64,000 nt of DNA from positions 124,001 to 188,000 of the forward strand of contig VDFB02321319.1 in NCBI GenBank assembly GCA_007258455.2, written 5' to 3'. This DNA is from Sequoia sempervirens. Lineage: Eukaryota; Streptophyta; Pinopsida; Cupressales; Cupressaceae. A program made the translations under genes and the position numbers. The first letter of the stretch is position 1. Each line of letters starts with the position of its first letter. Below, in pieces: positions 12,161 through 23,587 of this stretch. The notes under the pieces are model-generated. The model saw only the letters and a program-made list of their open reading frames with translations, had not been told where the DNA came from and searched no databases.

Positions 12161-12747
12161 TGTTAGTTTTTATGATCAGATTTAATGCACAGAAATTAAT
12201 TTCAAAATCAGACACAAAGACACAACAAATACCCTGGGAAAACCCTCCTCTTGAGGGGAAAAACCCAGCAACAAATATCTCTCTATTATATATCAATAAT
12301 GGCAACAAGTCTCATTACAATGAGGCCAATCTCAAGGCCGATATGCAGCACCTTCACAAGATGCAACGATAACAAGTAATCAGCACTTACTTGTAACTCA
12401 GATCTGCCCTTAAGAAATTTGCTATCTGCTCTTGATAATTTGCAATCTGCACTTGATTGATTTGTCCTTGAAGAATTCACACTTGGAAGAGAAGAAATGC
12501 TTGAACTTAATTGATGCCCAAATGGAGTGGAATGATCTTGTATTTATACAACTTGAAGGAGAGAGGTCACACCTTTTCATGCAAGGTTGGCCATCATAAA
12601 AATATAATTTCAATTTAATAAATACAATTTACAAGGAAGGTCGGCCAAGAAGATAATTACAAAGTTGCCATGTGAAGTGTCTCTTTACATTGAATAATCA
12701 CATATAAATAAGGAAGTATGAAGCCCGAAGCTGCAATTACATCAACA
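12161..12747 (-). repeat. 5' LTR of Copia-B
   Basis: 587 bp pair of 6262-6869. Differences are mostly C/T and G/A. The right end (12747) is followed by the duplication CAATG. Confidence 0.95.
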
Positions 12748-12752
12748 CAATG

Positions 12753-14170
12753 TAACTCTTGGCCTGATGTGGCTATAAAAATGAGCAAAGTTCATGGAAA
12801 AGGACATGAAAGAGAGAAGCATTGAGGAATGAAGGAATGATATGGAATAATCTATGCAGTTATATATCCTTCTTAATAAGCAGATCTGAAGTGCTCTTCG
12901 GGAGCTAATGATAAACCACTAAATGGCTGGCAGAAAGTAAGGAGAAGGGAGCATCATGGCTAGTGGAGAATAGAGGGACGAGTGATTGTGCAGTTCGATT
13001 TAAAAGGTACGTGGGTGCTGTTACAGAAATAAGTAATTAAAAATATATGTTAAGGTCAGTTAAATGTAAATAAATAAAATCGAATGGATGTTTAAGGATT
13101 TGAGGCATAGTGTGTAATCAACATATATATATATTTAGTATAACATAGTTGCTATATATACATGGTAATTCATATGTTTGATAAATATATTAAGAATTGG
13201 TAATGATAAATATCTCATTAATGAATATTAAGGTAGATATTAATATTTGGCACTTGATAAATATATTAATATTTGATATTGATAAAGATATTAATGTAGA
13301 TATTAATATTTGATAATTGATAAATATATAAATATGAACACTGAATATCATAAGGGATTTGCCGCATATACATTCATATGGTAAATAGATTATTTACATT
13401 GAACTCTTAATATCTGGATGAATTCATAAATCCCCATGTAGCATGGTGTAATTATGGGCAACTTGTTAATATGTTAATCATTAGATACAATTGTTTGTAT
13501 CATCAAACAATCATGTAGTTGGTTGAGGGATGGAACTGATAGGTTGAGCAGGTACTAGGTTTCTCCTCTAGGTATGCCACTTCTCGGATCAGATGACTAA
13601 GCATCATGCCATCGGGAGCCCAGGGGGTGATAGCTGCTCTTGGGCTTAGAGAGAGCATCTACGGGCCTCCTATGGAAATCCTTCCTTCAAACTATCGCAT
13701 GGTTGGATCAACTTGAGGAACTCTCCATCATAGTAGGAGATGGGAAATAGGAGGTGTAGAAGGGGATAGCAAGTGCTAGAGGCTTTCTAAGTACCCCACC
13801 CACAATGATGACTGGTGGTCTGCCATTGTTGGGCCAAGAGGGCTCGTTGTATCCGTTCTTGGGCTTGGAAGGAGCACTCTACGGGCATCCCATTTCAGCC
13901 ATCCTATTCAACCATACCTATGATTGAGAAAACAAACAGTAATAACTTTAGTAGGTTATTATTAAGTAAGCCATAATAATTAGATGAAATCACACAATCA
14001 ATTGTTGTTTAGATAGAGCTAATACAATTGGTCTTAAGCTAAGTCAAATATAATTCAATTCTTTTTCCTTATTTCTTTCATTATTTGTTTATAGGATCAA
14101 TCTTAAATTAAGGGTCATTACAGATTACAAGTCTTCTCTTTGAAATGTTAGGCACCATAATTGAGAGTCT
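12753..14170. other. AT-rich stretch downstream of gypsy gag
   Basis: No ORF supported. 13080-13350 is AT-rich with repeated ATTAATATTTGATA words. 13550-13920 holds two diverged copies of a ~200-bp unit (TTGGGCTTxGAxxGAGCA... followed by CTACGGGC) around 13640 and 13860. It is probably interior of the gypsy element whose gag starts at 15098. Confidence 0.45.
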
Positions 14171-15098
14171 CTAAAGATCAACAATATAAGCATCCACTAT
14201 TCCATGTTGTTTCAATTGTGCCAATTTTCTAAACTGCAATTCATAATCCTTTTTATCAAACCTCTCAATGATTTTATTTGTGAACTCATCGTAGGTGGTG
14301 ATGAGATTATCGCCTTGAGTCACCAAGCCATGATACCAGCATTTGTGGGCTGCTCCGTCCAAATTATGCAATGTGACAAACTTAATTGCATTTTCTTTTG
14401 GCATTGGTTTTAAGGACAAAAAATTGTCCAACTTTTGGACCCAAGCACGAGCAATATACTTATCACTCCCATCAAAATGTGCAGGAGTCACCTTCCCAGG
14501 AGCTTGTTGATAGTCTCTTTGCACCACAAGACCTCTATTATCAACTCTATCACCACCTCTCTTCTTCTTTTGATTCATGAATTGTTCAAGTGTCAAAATG
14601 TCTCTAATCTCTAATGGAAGTGTCACATATTCAGCATAACTAGTCCTTCATCCATTGTAGGAATTTGGGCCTTTGGAACATCTTGAACCTCCTCCCTACG
14701 TGGAAATGTAGGTTGGAGAGGTTTAGCAGCAGACCCAACAACAGCTCCAACAGTGTGACAACTATTACTACTTTGATGATTGTTAGTGTTAGAAACACTA
14801 ACTCCTCTATTTTGAATTGGAATGCCTTGAGTTCCATTCAGACCCATTTTTGCAAGAATTTGTGACATCATGTCAAGCATAGTATCAAACTTCCTTTCTG
14901 CTCTAGTGTTTAGACTATTAGGTGGAGTAGTTCCCTTGTCTTTTTTGACATGTTTCCTGATGAAACTTCAATACCCTCTGCTAAATTCTGACAAACTGCT
15001 CGGAAACTTGAAAAAGTCTCTTCAACTGGGGTTTCAGGGAATTGATAAAGTTGTCTTCTTTGCTCTCTATTGTAGTATCTCAGTTCTCTATCACTCAT
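14171..15098 (-). pseudogene. Gypsy gag of the TGTAATG family, broken
   Basis: Start ATG at 15098 (MSDRELRYYNREQRR), 50 bp past the primer-binding site. Three frame blocks follow: 15098-14910, 14880-14623 and 14626-14171. The last has the gag core FDGSDKYIARAWVQKLDNF and a later IIERFDKKDYELQFRKLAQL, typical of retrotransposon capsid. No protease or RT follows; the sequence below 14171 is non-coding, so this copy or family may lack pol. Confidence 0.75.
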
Positions 15099-15148
15099 AG
15101 AGAACAAAATGTAGCTGCATGACAAGATTAGAAGCACAGGTTGGCAAG

Positions 15149-15168
15149 ATCACCAACTCTGATACCTA
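15149..15168 (-). promoter_or_regulatory. Likely primer-binding site of the gypsy element
   Basis: Directly beside the LTR end (ATTCCA on the minus strand at 15169) is GGTATCAGAGTTGGTGATC. It resembles the Met-tRNA site used by copia but is less exact, so the primer tRNA is uncertain. Confidence 0.5.
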
Positions 15169-16099
15169 TGGAATAACCACCCTAGATTTTTTTAAAAATT
15201 ATTGCAACTAGAAATGAGATACAAATCAACTTCCCTTCCACTTTTTGATCACCCAGATCCTAGAGTGGGCAAGGCGAGAGCATACAGTGTTCAGGATTAC
15301 AATTAAACTAAAAGCAACAACTGAAAGGAAAGCATTAGGCGGCAAGCCAACCGATATCACTTATTTAGTGGGATGCATGTGTAGTATTGAAAGAAGTAAC
15401 CATCCACTTATTTAGTGCGAATTACAATGGCACTTCCACTTTTTAGTGGGAAAGCTTATACAATACTGAAAATGAAACTCAAGCTTCTTCCACTTATCTA
15501 GTGGTGAGCAAGTACAAACATAAATAACAAACTCTTCCACTTTTCAGCGGTGAGTGATTACAATAATACTTCAGAGGGGCAAGTATTAGCAATAAACAAA
15601 GAGAAACTCATTGTCTTTAGCGGTATGACCATCTGAAGCATTACAAGGTTAGCACATATACGTTATAAACACCCAAATAAGATTTAGCTGCTGGTTTGAC
15701 GTGATGACAATAACAATCTGCTGTTGAAAACTTCAATGAACTTCAATAATCATTGCAAACATAAACCCAACAAATGGTATACCTCAGATGGAAGGAAAGG
15801 AGGAAGTTTTGCAGGTCTGAAATCACCTTGGAACTCACTGCTAACTGGTCTTGGCAGCATGATAAGCATCTAGAAATATCACCAATTCATTTCCCAAACA
15901 CCAAACAACATTCCCAAGCTGGAAAGATGCCTCTATGCAAACCAAACTTCACCCCAAACCATAGAAAGGAAGAGAACAGTAGTTTGACAACTGGAATCAG
16001 ACATGTACAGGTCTGCCATCACACAGGTTCAGCCCCTAAAATATTATAACTCCATCAAAACCAAAAATCTTAACACCCAACAACTTGTTGAGGGTTAAC
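15169..16099 (-). repeat. 5' LTR of TGTAATG gypsy, piece 1 of 3
   Basis: The LTR has been split by two insertions; the other pieces are 39139-39289 and 41518-42526. Joined length is ~2.09 kb, close to the 2.22-kb solo LTR at 39290. It contains mini-hairpins CCACT...AGTGG at 15436-15449, 15490-15504 and 15537-15550 among others. The target duplication TTAAC of the nested element is 16095-16099. Confidence 0.75.
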
Positions 16100-16518
16100 T
16101 GTTTACTCACGGAATGAATTCCAACATACTATGAGAGTAAATGGAAATATCTTAAAGAACATAATGTACGTACTAGAAGATAATGCACAAAATAAGCATA
16201 CTTGTCTTTATTGATAGAATGTATGCCAGTACAATCATAACATTAATAATCATAGCAACCATGTTTCCTAACTACATGACTCAAATACATATAGTATGTG
16301 GACGGTGGTTGAGAGACCAACCGTTGCGTCCCTTCATTACAACTAATTGTTTTGTCAGGAACTTAATTCTCGAGACAACTAACATGACACACACATAACA
16401 CAAGTACATGAATTATTAATATTAACTAAAGTCTTATTTACTTATGACTCACGGTCGATTGAGTACACTCTCGACCGACTACAATCGACTATGACTATGG
16501 TCAACTAGACCGACTACA
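16100..16518 (-). repeat. 3' LTR of the gag-protease gypsy
   Basis: 419 bp, TGTAGTCGG...GTAAACA on the minus strand. The interior next to it reads TAGGGGGGATGA, a polypurine tract (16519-16530). Confidence 0.92.
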
Positions 16519-16584
16519 TCATCCCCCCTACAAAAGTAGTCGTCTTAATGACAAAAAACAAAATTGGGGGTACAAAAAGGGAAA

Positions 16585-17208
16585 TTAAGAAGAGGGAGGG
16601 TGAGAAGGCGCCCCTGGATTGTCCTTTTCTTGCAATTGACTCTCCCTCTTAGCTGAAAGTTGCAATGAATTGGCCATCTGTGTATCCTTCTCTACCAACA
16701 ACCGATCCTTCTCTGCTAGTACTTTGGCTTTCTCTGTCAACTTCACCTCAAGAGTGGCAACTCCCGTCCGCTCGGCAACTGTCATTTGAGCCAACTGCAT
16801 AACCGCCAAGATCCTCTCGGCCTCATGTACCACTAAGGGATCATGTCCCATGTCCAACTGTTGTCCAATTGCATCGACCTCTAGCTCATTGATCACAGTG
16901 TACACTGTGTTAAACTCTTTTGTATGTGGTTTTGGCTGTGCTGGTTGTGAGGGTGGTGTACGTGCTGGGCGCGAGGCTGGGTAAACTAGTTGTGATACTG
17001 GTGGCTCTGGCTGTACTTTGATAGTTGGCTGCCTTGGGACTTGGCAATTCCAATGAGTTTGATGGGGGTATGCGGGCAACGCCCCCAGCGGGGTCAAGTG
17101 GCAGCGCCCCTTGTGGGGGTCTGGGGGCAGCGCCCCTAGCGGGGTCAAGGGGAAGTACCCCTCATGGGGTCCGAGGGCAGCGAACTGCATTGCGCACCTC
17201 ATTCTCAT
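16585..17208 (-). CDS. Coiled-coil ORF before the 3' LTR of the gypsy
   Basis: 207 codons from ATG at 17208 with no internal stop, unlike nearly every other transposon frame here. The N-terminal ~55 residues come from an imperfect tandem repeat (LTPLGALPPDPHKGRCH-like, DNA 17075-17180). A proline-rich stretch follows, then a heptad-like C-terminal half with EVKLTEKAKVLAEKDRLLVE, likely a coiled coil. No signal peptide or membrane segment is seen and I recognise no family. Its position matches the extra sense ORF found between pol and the 3' LTR in some plant gypsy lineages. Function unknown. The repeat-derived start may be a late addition. Confidence 0.55.
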   Translation of the reverse strand: MRMRCAMQFAALGPHEGYFPLTPLGALPPDPHKGRCHLTPLGALPAYPHQTHWNCQVPRQPTIKVQPEPPVSQLVYPASRPARTPPSQPAQPKPHTKEFNTVYTVINELEVDAIGQQLDMGHDPLVVHEAERILAVMQLAQMTVAERTGVATLEVKLTEKAKVLAEKDRLLVEKDTQMANSLQLSAKRESQLQEKDNPGAPSHPPSS

Positions 17209-17404
17209 GATTTTTTAGTGACGACAACCAATGCTGACGGAGACAAAATTTAGAGATTTTCGAGTGTTTAACTAATGTAGGATGTCAACCAGAGAAGGAA
17301 GTTGCCATATAGTGGTTGGTGGTCATACGATGTCATGTTGTACTGTGTGAATGCTGGGTCGTATGGTTTCAATGTACAATCTTCTTTGTTGTACGTCGTC
17401 AACC
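17209..17404 (-). other. Gypsy interior with GTACG-type motifs
   Basis: Part of the gypsy's non-coding 3' interior; its continuation across the insertion is 21868-22610. Ends with CAACC (17400-17404), the target duplication of the next unit. Confidence 0.6.
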
Positions 17405-18185
17405 TGTTGATGCGTGTTTTGTGACACACGAAACATCAGAATAAAATGCCCAAAGACACCTTATCCTCTCTTGAAGAACCACCGCGTATGCTAAGATTGC
17501 GAGAAGATCATATGGTGATTCCAAGGTTCCTTATGTCAAGTCTTGACATATGGATAAGCTCAATGGTCGTTGTGATATGTTGGTAACACAAAGGGACTTA
17601 TGCTAGGCTTGTTCAATTCACAATGAAGGTCTAGACAATGAAGCTCTATTGTTTGGGTCCTTCAAACAAACTGAAAAGGAGACAAGGGTTTAGAAGTTCT
17701 AATCTACTTCCTAAGAATTCAAGAGACGGTATTGACTTGGTGAAACCAATAACCATGCTTTGCTTCGCCACGCTCAACGACAACTAGACAAAGTGGGTGC
17801 AATCTTCAAGGGAATGTGCTTATGATTTTCACGTCATGAATAACTACCATCAAATCGAACAATATTTATCCAGACAGAAGCTAAGCATCCACAAAGTAAG
17901 CTCAGACTAACTTACGCATTGAACAAAAATCATCTATTCAAAGAAAGTATGAGCAAAAAGTTTCACCATAATCAATACTTATCAGATCTTGCATTCATCT
18001 AACATACATGAAATAAAATCTAAACTATGATGAGGGATAAGAACCATGCCAACTCCAAAAGAAGTAATCACCATCAGAATAATGCATGTATTACTTATTA
18101 CTTTGGCAGTCATATACAACAATTTACTTATCTCAACATGTTTTGCAACATGCTCCCATGCTTTACAAATGAGGGGTGAGCTCAA

Positions 18186-18191
18186 TTTATA
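18186..18191 (-). promoter_or_regulatory. TATA box of unit 1
   Basis: Minus-strand CTATAAATTG followed after ~15 bp by CCCCTCATTTGTAA. The same TATA-to-CCCCTCATTTGT layout occurs in units 2 and 3. Confidence 0.65.
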
Positions 18192-18731
18192 GGCTCCCCA
18201 ATTACAATTCAATGGCCAAGATTGATTTAGAATCAACGGCCGAGATTACAAAATAAAACCCTAATTAGGGTTTGTTACAACTAACTACCCCTTGATCAAT
18301 GAGAAAATTACATTCAGGGACACTTGTCCTTTTTACTAAATATGAACCAACAAATAAAATAGAAAGTTGTTGCTTGTTGATTTGGAACAATTTGATTGGT
18401 TGGAAGACGAAGTGCCACCTCAGCGTGCTGGATGTCTTCCTTGGTCACTTTGTTTTTCTTCCACGTGCTTGCCTTAGAATATTTTCTTTGTCGACGACTC
18501 TGTCCTTTGCGCTTGTTCTTTCCTAGCTTTGATCTTTGGATCTCCTTTGAGACTTTGATTTCTTTTTCTCACCTGTATTGGAGGTCTCGCCTTGGAGCAC
18601 ATGTTTAGACTTGAAGTTATTAAGCCTTTCTTTCCGGATTGCTCTGAAATTCCTTCGAGTGCCTTGAATTTGGAGAAGAATGCCTCTGCGCTTTCGCCAC
18701 AATGGAGGAAATTGGAATTTTCGTGAAGTAT

Positions 18732-20060
18732 TGTAATGTCCCCTTCCTAGTCAGTACAACTGGATTAGAGGTTAGCTTATCATTCTGATCCTCGTAGGTT
18801 GACAGATGTGTGTAGAGGATCATTTGAGGCAGTTATATTGTGTTCAGGAACATTACTCCTTTAGTTGATTCAGGTTTGGGCCCTAGCAGACGTTTCCAGA
18901 GTGATTTACAGATACTATTTATAGTAAGTCAGGCAGGCAGGAGTTGCTATTTTTAGCAGGGGACCTGGTTCAGTTGGTCAGCTTAGTTTCAACCCAGTTT
19001 GATGATATGATGAACAAATAGTGTTTACTTGGGCATTTAATCTTTATTAAAAAGTTATTAATTTGACTTTATGATATAAAGTCACTTTAATGAAATATTA
19101 AAATTATTAAGTGGCGAATTATAAAGTATTTAACACTTTATAAAAGAGGAGTTAAAATAATAATTAAATGAGCATTTGATTATTAATCAAAAGGGGACGC
19201 CATTTATTAAATAATTGTCCTAAGTCAAAAAGGACGAAATTAATCATTTATTTAAATGATTATTAAAAGATGCCTTGGGTCGAATTCTTGAAAGGAGGTA
19301 TATATACTGCCAAGACAAATCGAACTCGTTATGTTTATGATTATTCAAATTTGTCTTATTCTCTCTTTGAGCATTGGGGTTTGCGAAACTAGGGTTTCTG
19401 CAGACATTCGATTTTGAAGAACGTTCTCTCTTCAGGATCTGGCATACTGAGGCTGTGAAATACCAGTTGAAGCTTGTCCATCAGCGTGGCTTTATCTAGA
19501 AGTCATACAGAGCTTACAGTGAAGTTTTATATTCAGTATTTGGTTCTATTGTTCATCAGGAAGAATCGATCTTCTGAGATTATCATTGACTGGCATCTGG
19601 CGCATTTCCCAAGAAAAAGGTACGGCTGTGTTTAATGCTGCTGACAGGCCGTACTTGCTGTTGTAAGGACGTCTTTCTTCTGGCAACCGAAACACCTATC
19701 ATTTCAGCCTCCAGTCTTCATCATCTTGGACGCACAGGGAAGGAGATTCTATTTCGGCCTTTATTTGTGAGAAGTTAATAACTAGCTGGGCCGTACATTT
19801 CTTCCATTCTTTCAGGCGGCTGCAAGCAATAATCAGGTTCTTCTAAAAAATATCATTCATTACTTCTTCTGTTACCGGGATAGCATTGTAGTTGTTCAAT
19901 AATGATAATAAAATCATCTGCCATTGCTCTGGGAGTTATTTGATGCATTGTTATTTATTTATGAATTTATTTGTATTTATTTCTCAAAATCGCAATTACC
20001 TTATTGCTGCAAAAGCCATCAAAAAATCATAAAATATTGAAAACAACAAAAAAAACTTAC
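18732..20060 (+). mobile_element. Nested TGTAATG-family LTR
   Basis: Begins TGTAATGTCCCC at 18732, contains ACTATTTATAGTAAGT (near 18913) and a TATA stretch GGTATATATACTG near 19300. The left flank is AGTAT; I could not find a matching duplication on the right, so the right edge is approximate and may be truncated. Confidence 0.65.
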
Positions 20061-20339
20061 ATTTTCCATCAGTGGTTGGGTTGAGAGACACTTGGTACTT
20101 AGCCAAATTTTGGCTATTCGAGTTCATTTTGTAATACCTTCATGTGGACCATTCAACATTTAGCCAAAATTTTGGCCATCTTGATGCTCGAATGAACTTT
20201 TCCTGTGGACTTGCCTTTAATTTTGAATCTGGCTTGTGCTATGTACGACAAATTCCATCCTTGGACAAGGATTTTATTCACTTCCTCTTTACTTTTCCTC
20301 TTTATTCCTCTTGTTTTCTTCCCAACACCTAGCTAATTT

Positions 20340-21370
20340 TCTGAATTTCCCTCCTTGGGTGGACTTTACATGTGTCTTTGACATCTTTACTTGAGCTAAG
20401 TCGGACTTTGCATGTGCTTGGACATTTTTCTTCAATCAAAGTCGGACTTCATAAAAGGTTTGGACATGCTATGTTTGGGAAAAGTCGGACTTCATGATGC
20501 CTGAGATATCTCATACTTGACCAAGGTCGAACTTTGTGAGGATTGCGCCGTTCATCAATTGAGTAAGGTCGGACTTTGTCTTGTCTTTGCCATCTTTTTT
20601 AAATGTCGAGGTAGGACTTTCCTCTTGTCTCGCCATCTTTTTTAAATGCCGAGGTAGACTTCAAGAAGTTCTTGCCATATTGCTTGTTATCCTATGGCGG
20701 ACTTTGCACTTCCTTTTCCATATGATGGGGCGGACTTGGAGGCTTGTTTGACAAACTCCTTTAACATGGCAGACTTTCTTGGCACCTTGATACATCCATC
20801 TCTCCTTCCAAGCGGACTTTACATTCTTCATGTCATATTATCTTCTAGGCGGACTTGCTTCAGCCTTAGACACTTAACCAAAATTTTAAAGTTTTACTCT
20901 CCAAGGTCTCCATACTTAGCCAAATTTTGAGCCTTTCTTAGCTGGGAGGACTTTGAAGACCCTTCTTTCCACTTTATCTCCAAATGCTGACTTCCTTGTT
21001 GGCTTTCCATTCATTTTTCCAAGTGTTGGCGGACTTTAGTGATGCCTTTCCAAGGCATGGGCGGACTTGGCTTAATCTTATGCCTTGTGGATGGGGTGGA
21101 CTTTCTCTAGGATCAAGCCATAACATATTCCTTAATGGGGCGGACTTGGCAAGGTGTCAAGCCATCTCATATTTTAGCTTGGGCGGACTTGGCAAGGTGT
21201 TAAGACATCTCCAAAGGTGGACTTCTCCAATGTTCATGCCATTGTCTTCATCTTCCTATGGCAGACTTGTCCATTGCTCATGCCATGTCTTGTGCCATGA
21301 TTCATCCTTGGTGGGTGGACTTGGCAAGGTCTTAAGCCATCTCTTTGGGCGGACTTGGCAAGGTGTCATG
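20340..21370 (+). repeat. Spaced GGCGGACTT motif array in unit 1
   Basis: About 23 copies of GGCGGACTT or one-base variants, 30-50 bp apart, all in one orientation (for example near 20696, 20728, 20849, 21033, 21061, 21139, 21181, 21349). Several are followed by GGCAAGGTGTxAAGCCAT. Read in unit orientation the motif is AAGTCCGCC. Confidence 0.85.
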
Positions 21371-21821
21371 CCGTTATCAACACTTAGGCAATTTTCTGGC
21401 CTTCATCTGGTTCATTTGAAATTTCTCACTTATTTCGACTTTTGGGGGTCTTTTGAAGAGACAATGTTGAAAGCATGACCCAGGCACTTTCCAAAAATAG
21501 CAACTTTCCAAAAATAAATCCCTAAAAAATAGGAAGTCCAAAATAGGCTAAAAGTGCCAAAAATAAAGTCCCTAAAAAATAGGGGGCTAGAGTGAAAATC
21601 CCCAAAAAGTAGGAGGTGTCAGAATTGACGCAAATGACAGGCGATCCTCGTCCTTCAGGCCTTCTAAGCATTTTGATGATGTTTGTGCATTGATTTGGGC
21701 TCAAATTCTTCACTTGGCTCGGGTGACCCTTCAAAAACTCTAACTCCTCATTGTAAAAGAAACATGGTGATTAGCAGTTGCGACGCCAAGGCAAAAACCC
21801 AAAAAGCAAAAAACAAAGGGT

Positions 21822-21861
21822 CCCCATTTGCAAATGGGGTGATGTTGTGAAAGGTCACAAC
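21822..21861. repeat. Two hairpins at the 5' tip of unit 1
   Basis: CCCCATTTGCAAATGGGG (21822-21839) is a perfect 18-bp palindrome. GTTGTGA-AAGG-TCACAAC (21844-21861) is a perfect 7-bp stem. Both lie within 41 bp of the unit's end. Confidence 0.85.
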
Positions 21862-21867
21862 ACAACC

Positions 21868-22605
21868 CTCCATCGTACACCCTTATAACCTTTAGCCCAT
21901 ACGATATTCTTCAAACTCTTTTGACATACCCGTAGGAATGTCTTAGTTCCTTGCCGTACAATGCTAAACAATACGTCCTTGCTTTGGCGTGCTGACTTGT
22001 TCCCTTCACCTTCCATATGCATTGTCATTTTAACTCGTCTCCTGTATTGTACACAGTCGTATGACCTTGCCAATGCTCTCACCGTCAACTGTTTCCCCTG
22101 TACTGGGTTATTCTTTTGCCGTACTAGATTGTTTCGTGCCTGCTTGGAGCGTACGATCAACCTCCATACGGTCAACCTTCCTCTTGACTGCTTGCTTTGC
22201 CGTACGAGGTTCCTTTCTACCTGTTCACTGGATTCCTCTCTTTGAATTCCATACGAGTTACTCCTTGCCACTGTGTACGTCCTTCTCCCAACTTGTTTTT
22301 GTTTTTGTATGACACTCTCTCTTGCCTCTCGTACAACACTCTCCCTTGAATCTCATTCCTATATAGTACCTTGCTTGTACATTCGACAATTACTTGTATG
22401 ACCTTCCTCTTTCCTTCGTACGGTCCCTGCATTGAAATGTTGTATGGTATCTTTTCTCTTCCTTGATTGTATGGTTTGTACTTGTTGAGTTTCCCGTTCA
22501 CCTTCCAAAACCTATACGAAATGTTGCAATCCTTGTCTCTTGGTATGTTGTACGGTCCACCTTTGGCTGTATGCCATACTATTCCCTAAGTCAATTTTTT
22601 CCTTC
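21868..22605 (-). other. Gypsy interior rich in GTACG/GTATG words
   Basis: Lies between units 1 and 2. About two dozen GTACG, GTATG or CATACG words in 740 bp. Open frames on the minus strand here consist mostly of this repeated word and I do not accept them as genes. Confidence 0.6.
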
Positions 22606-23557
22606 AGTCATGTTGATGTGATTTTTGTGACCACACCAATCAGTAGAACAAAGTAATCCGAAGGCTACTCCATTCTCTCTTGATCAAAGTATTCCGTGCG
22701 CTAAGATTGCAAGAAAGATCGCACGTTCAACTCCAAGGTTCCGAAATGCTTTGGAATACCCTCAGTAGGTTCGTTGTGATATGCTGTTTACACGAGGGGA
22801 CTTACACAATTGTTCATAAGGTTTGTAGTTGACAACAGATTGATGATTGGAAGGGAATTTTCGCGCGAATGATTTAGCGTTGATGTATGACTTTTCCTAA
22901 AACTAATCAAAATTATGCGGAATTGAATGGCTGCAGGGATTAGAAGACTTATGTTCTATCTAAAGACGGGACGCGGGATCAATTTCGGCAAACTTCAACC
23001 AAACTCTGCTCCGCCTCACGTTGGACAACTTACACAAAGTTGGTGCAATCTTCAAGGGGATGGCAAGAAATTTTCAAGTCACAATCCGACATCAAGACAC
23101 CGTCAAGACGACGCATACTAAGACGTGAATTATAACTGAAGTTAGGCTTATAAATGCTCCAGTCGACCACATAAGGCAAACTTGCCGTTAGCAAGCTGCT
23201 AGTGGTATGGACTAAAACGAAGTTGCCTCGATCAACACCACAAATCCACAACTAACATCTACTTGCATGAAATGAAAAATACGCTACTTTAAGCTACTTT
23301 ACGCTACTTGAAGTAGAAGGGATGAAGAAACCTTGCTAGCTATCCATAACAAAGACGAATTTCACCATCAATGAAAGATCTTTTATTATGAAAGTTTTAC
23401 ACAACAATCTCTTACAAAAGTTTTCAAAGGAAAACTTTCCTTCTCCTCCAAACTATACTAAGCTATCAAACTATCTCTCTGCTCTATACAATGTGTACTC
23501 TCCACTGTCTAATGTCTACTTCTAATCTAATGAGATACAAATGAGGGGGATTCCCCC

Positions 23558-23564
23558 TTTTATA
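23558..23564 (-). promoter_or_regulatory. TATA box of unit 2
   Basis: Minus-strand TATAAAAGGGGG followed by CCCCCTCATTTGTA. It lies ~950 bp inside the unit's 3' end, as expected for the U3/R border of a long LTR. Confidence 0.7.
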
Positions 23565-23587
23565 GATAGCCCAGTCCAATGGATAGC

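Larger units (their letters stand above)
6262..12747 (-). mobile_element. Copia-B, complete-ended Ty1/copia element
   Basis: LTRs at 6262-6869 and 12161-12747, flanked by a perfect 5-bp duplication CAATG (6257-6261 and 12748-12752). By eye the LTRs differ at about 17 positions plus one 21-bp duplication, roughly 97% identity, so insertion was fairly recent. The interior keeps gag and the end of pol but has lost protease, integrase and most RT. A solo gypsy LTR (9022-10892) sits inside. It cannot move by itself. Confidence 0.95.
17405..21862 (-). mobile_element. TG...CA unit 1, solo-LTR-like, with nested LTR
   Basis: Read on the minus strand it starts TGTTGTGACC at 21862 and ends CATCAACA at 17405, flanked by a perfect duplication CAACC (17400-17404 and 21863-21867). 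Its 3' third (17405-18730) is homologous to 22611-23720 and 27640-28678, with a TATA box at 18186-18191. It has no protein ORF between its two halves, but a TGTAATG LTR (18732 to ~20060) sits there. The 5' half has an AAGTCCGCC motif array. Confidence 0.85.

Noticed and set aside
20984..21478. 164-codon plus-strand frame
   Set aside because: Made of the GGCGGACTT array and antisense to the unit; no protein family.
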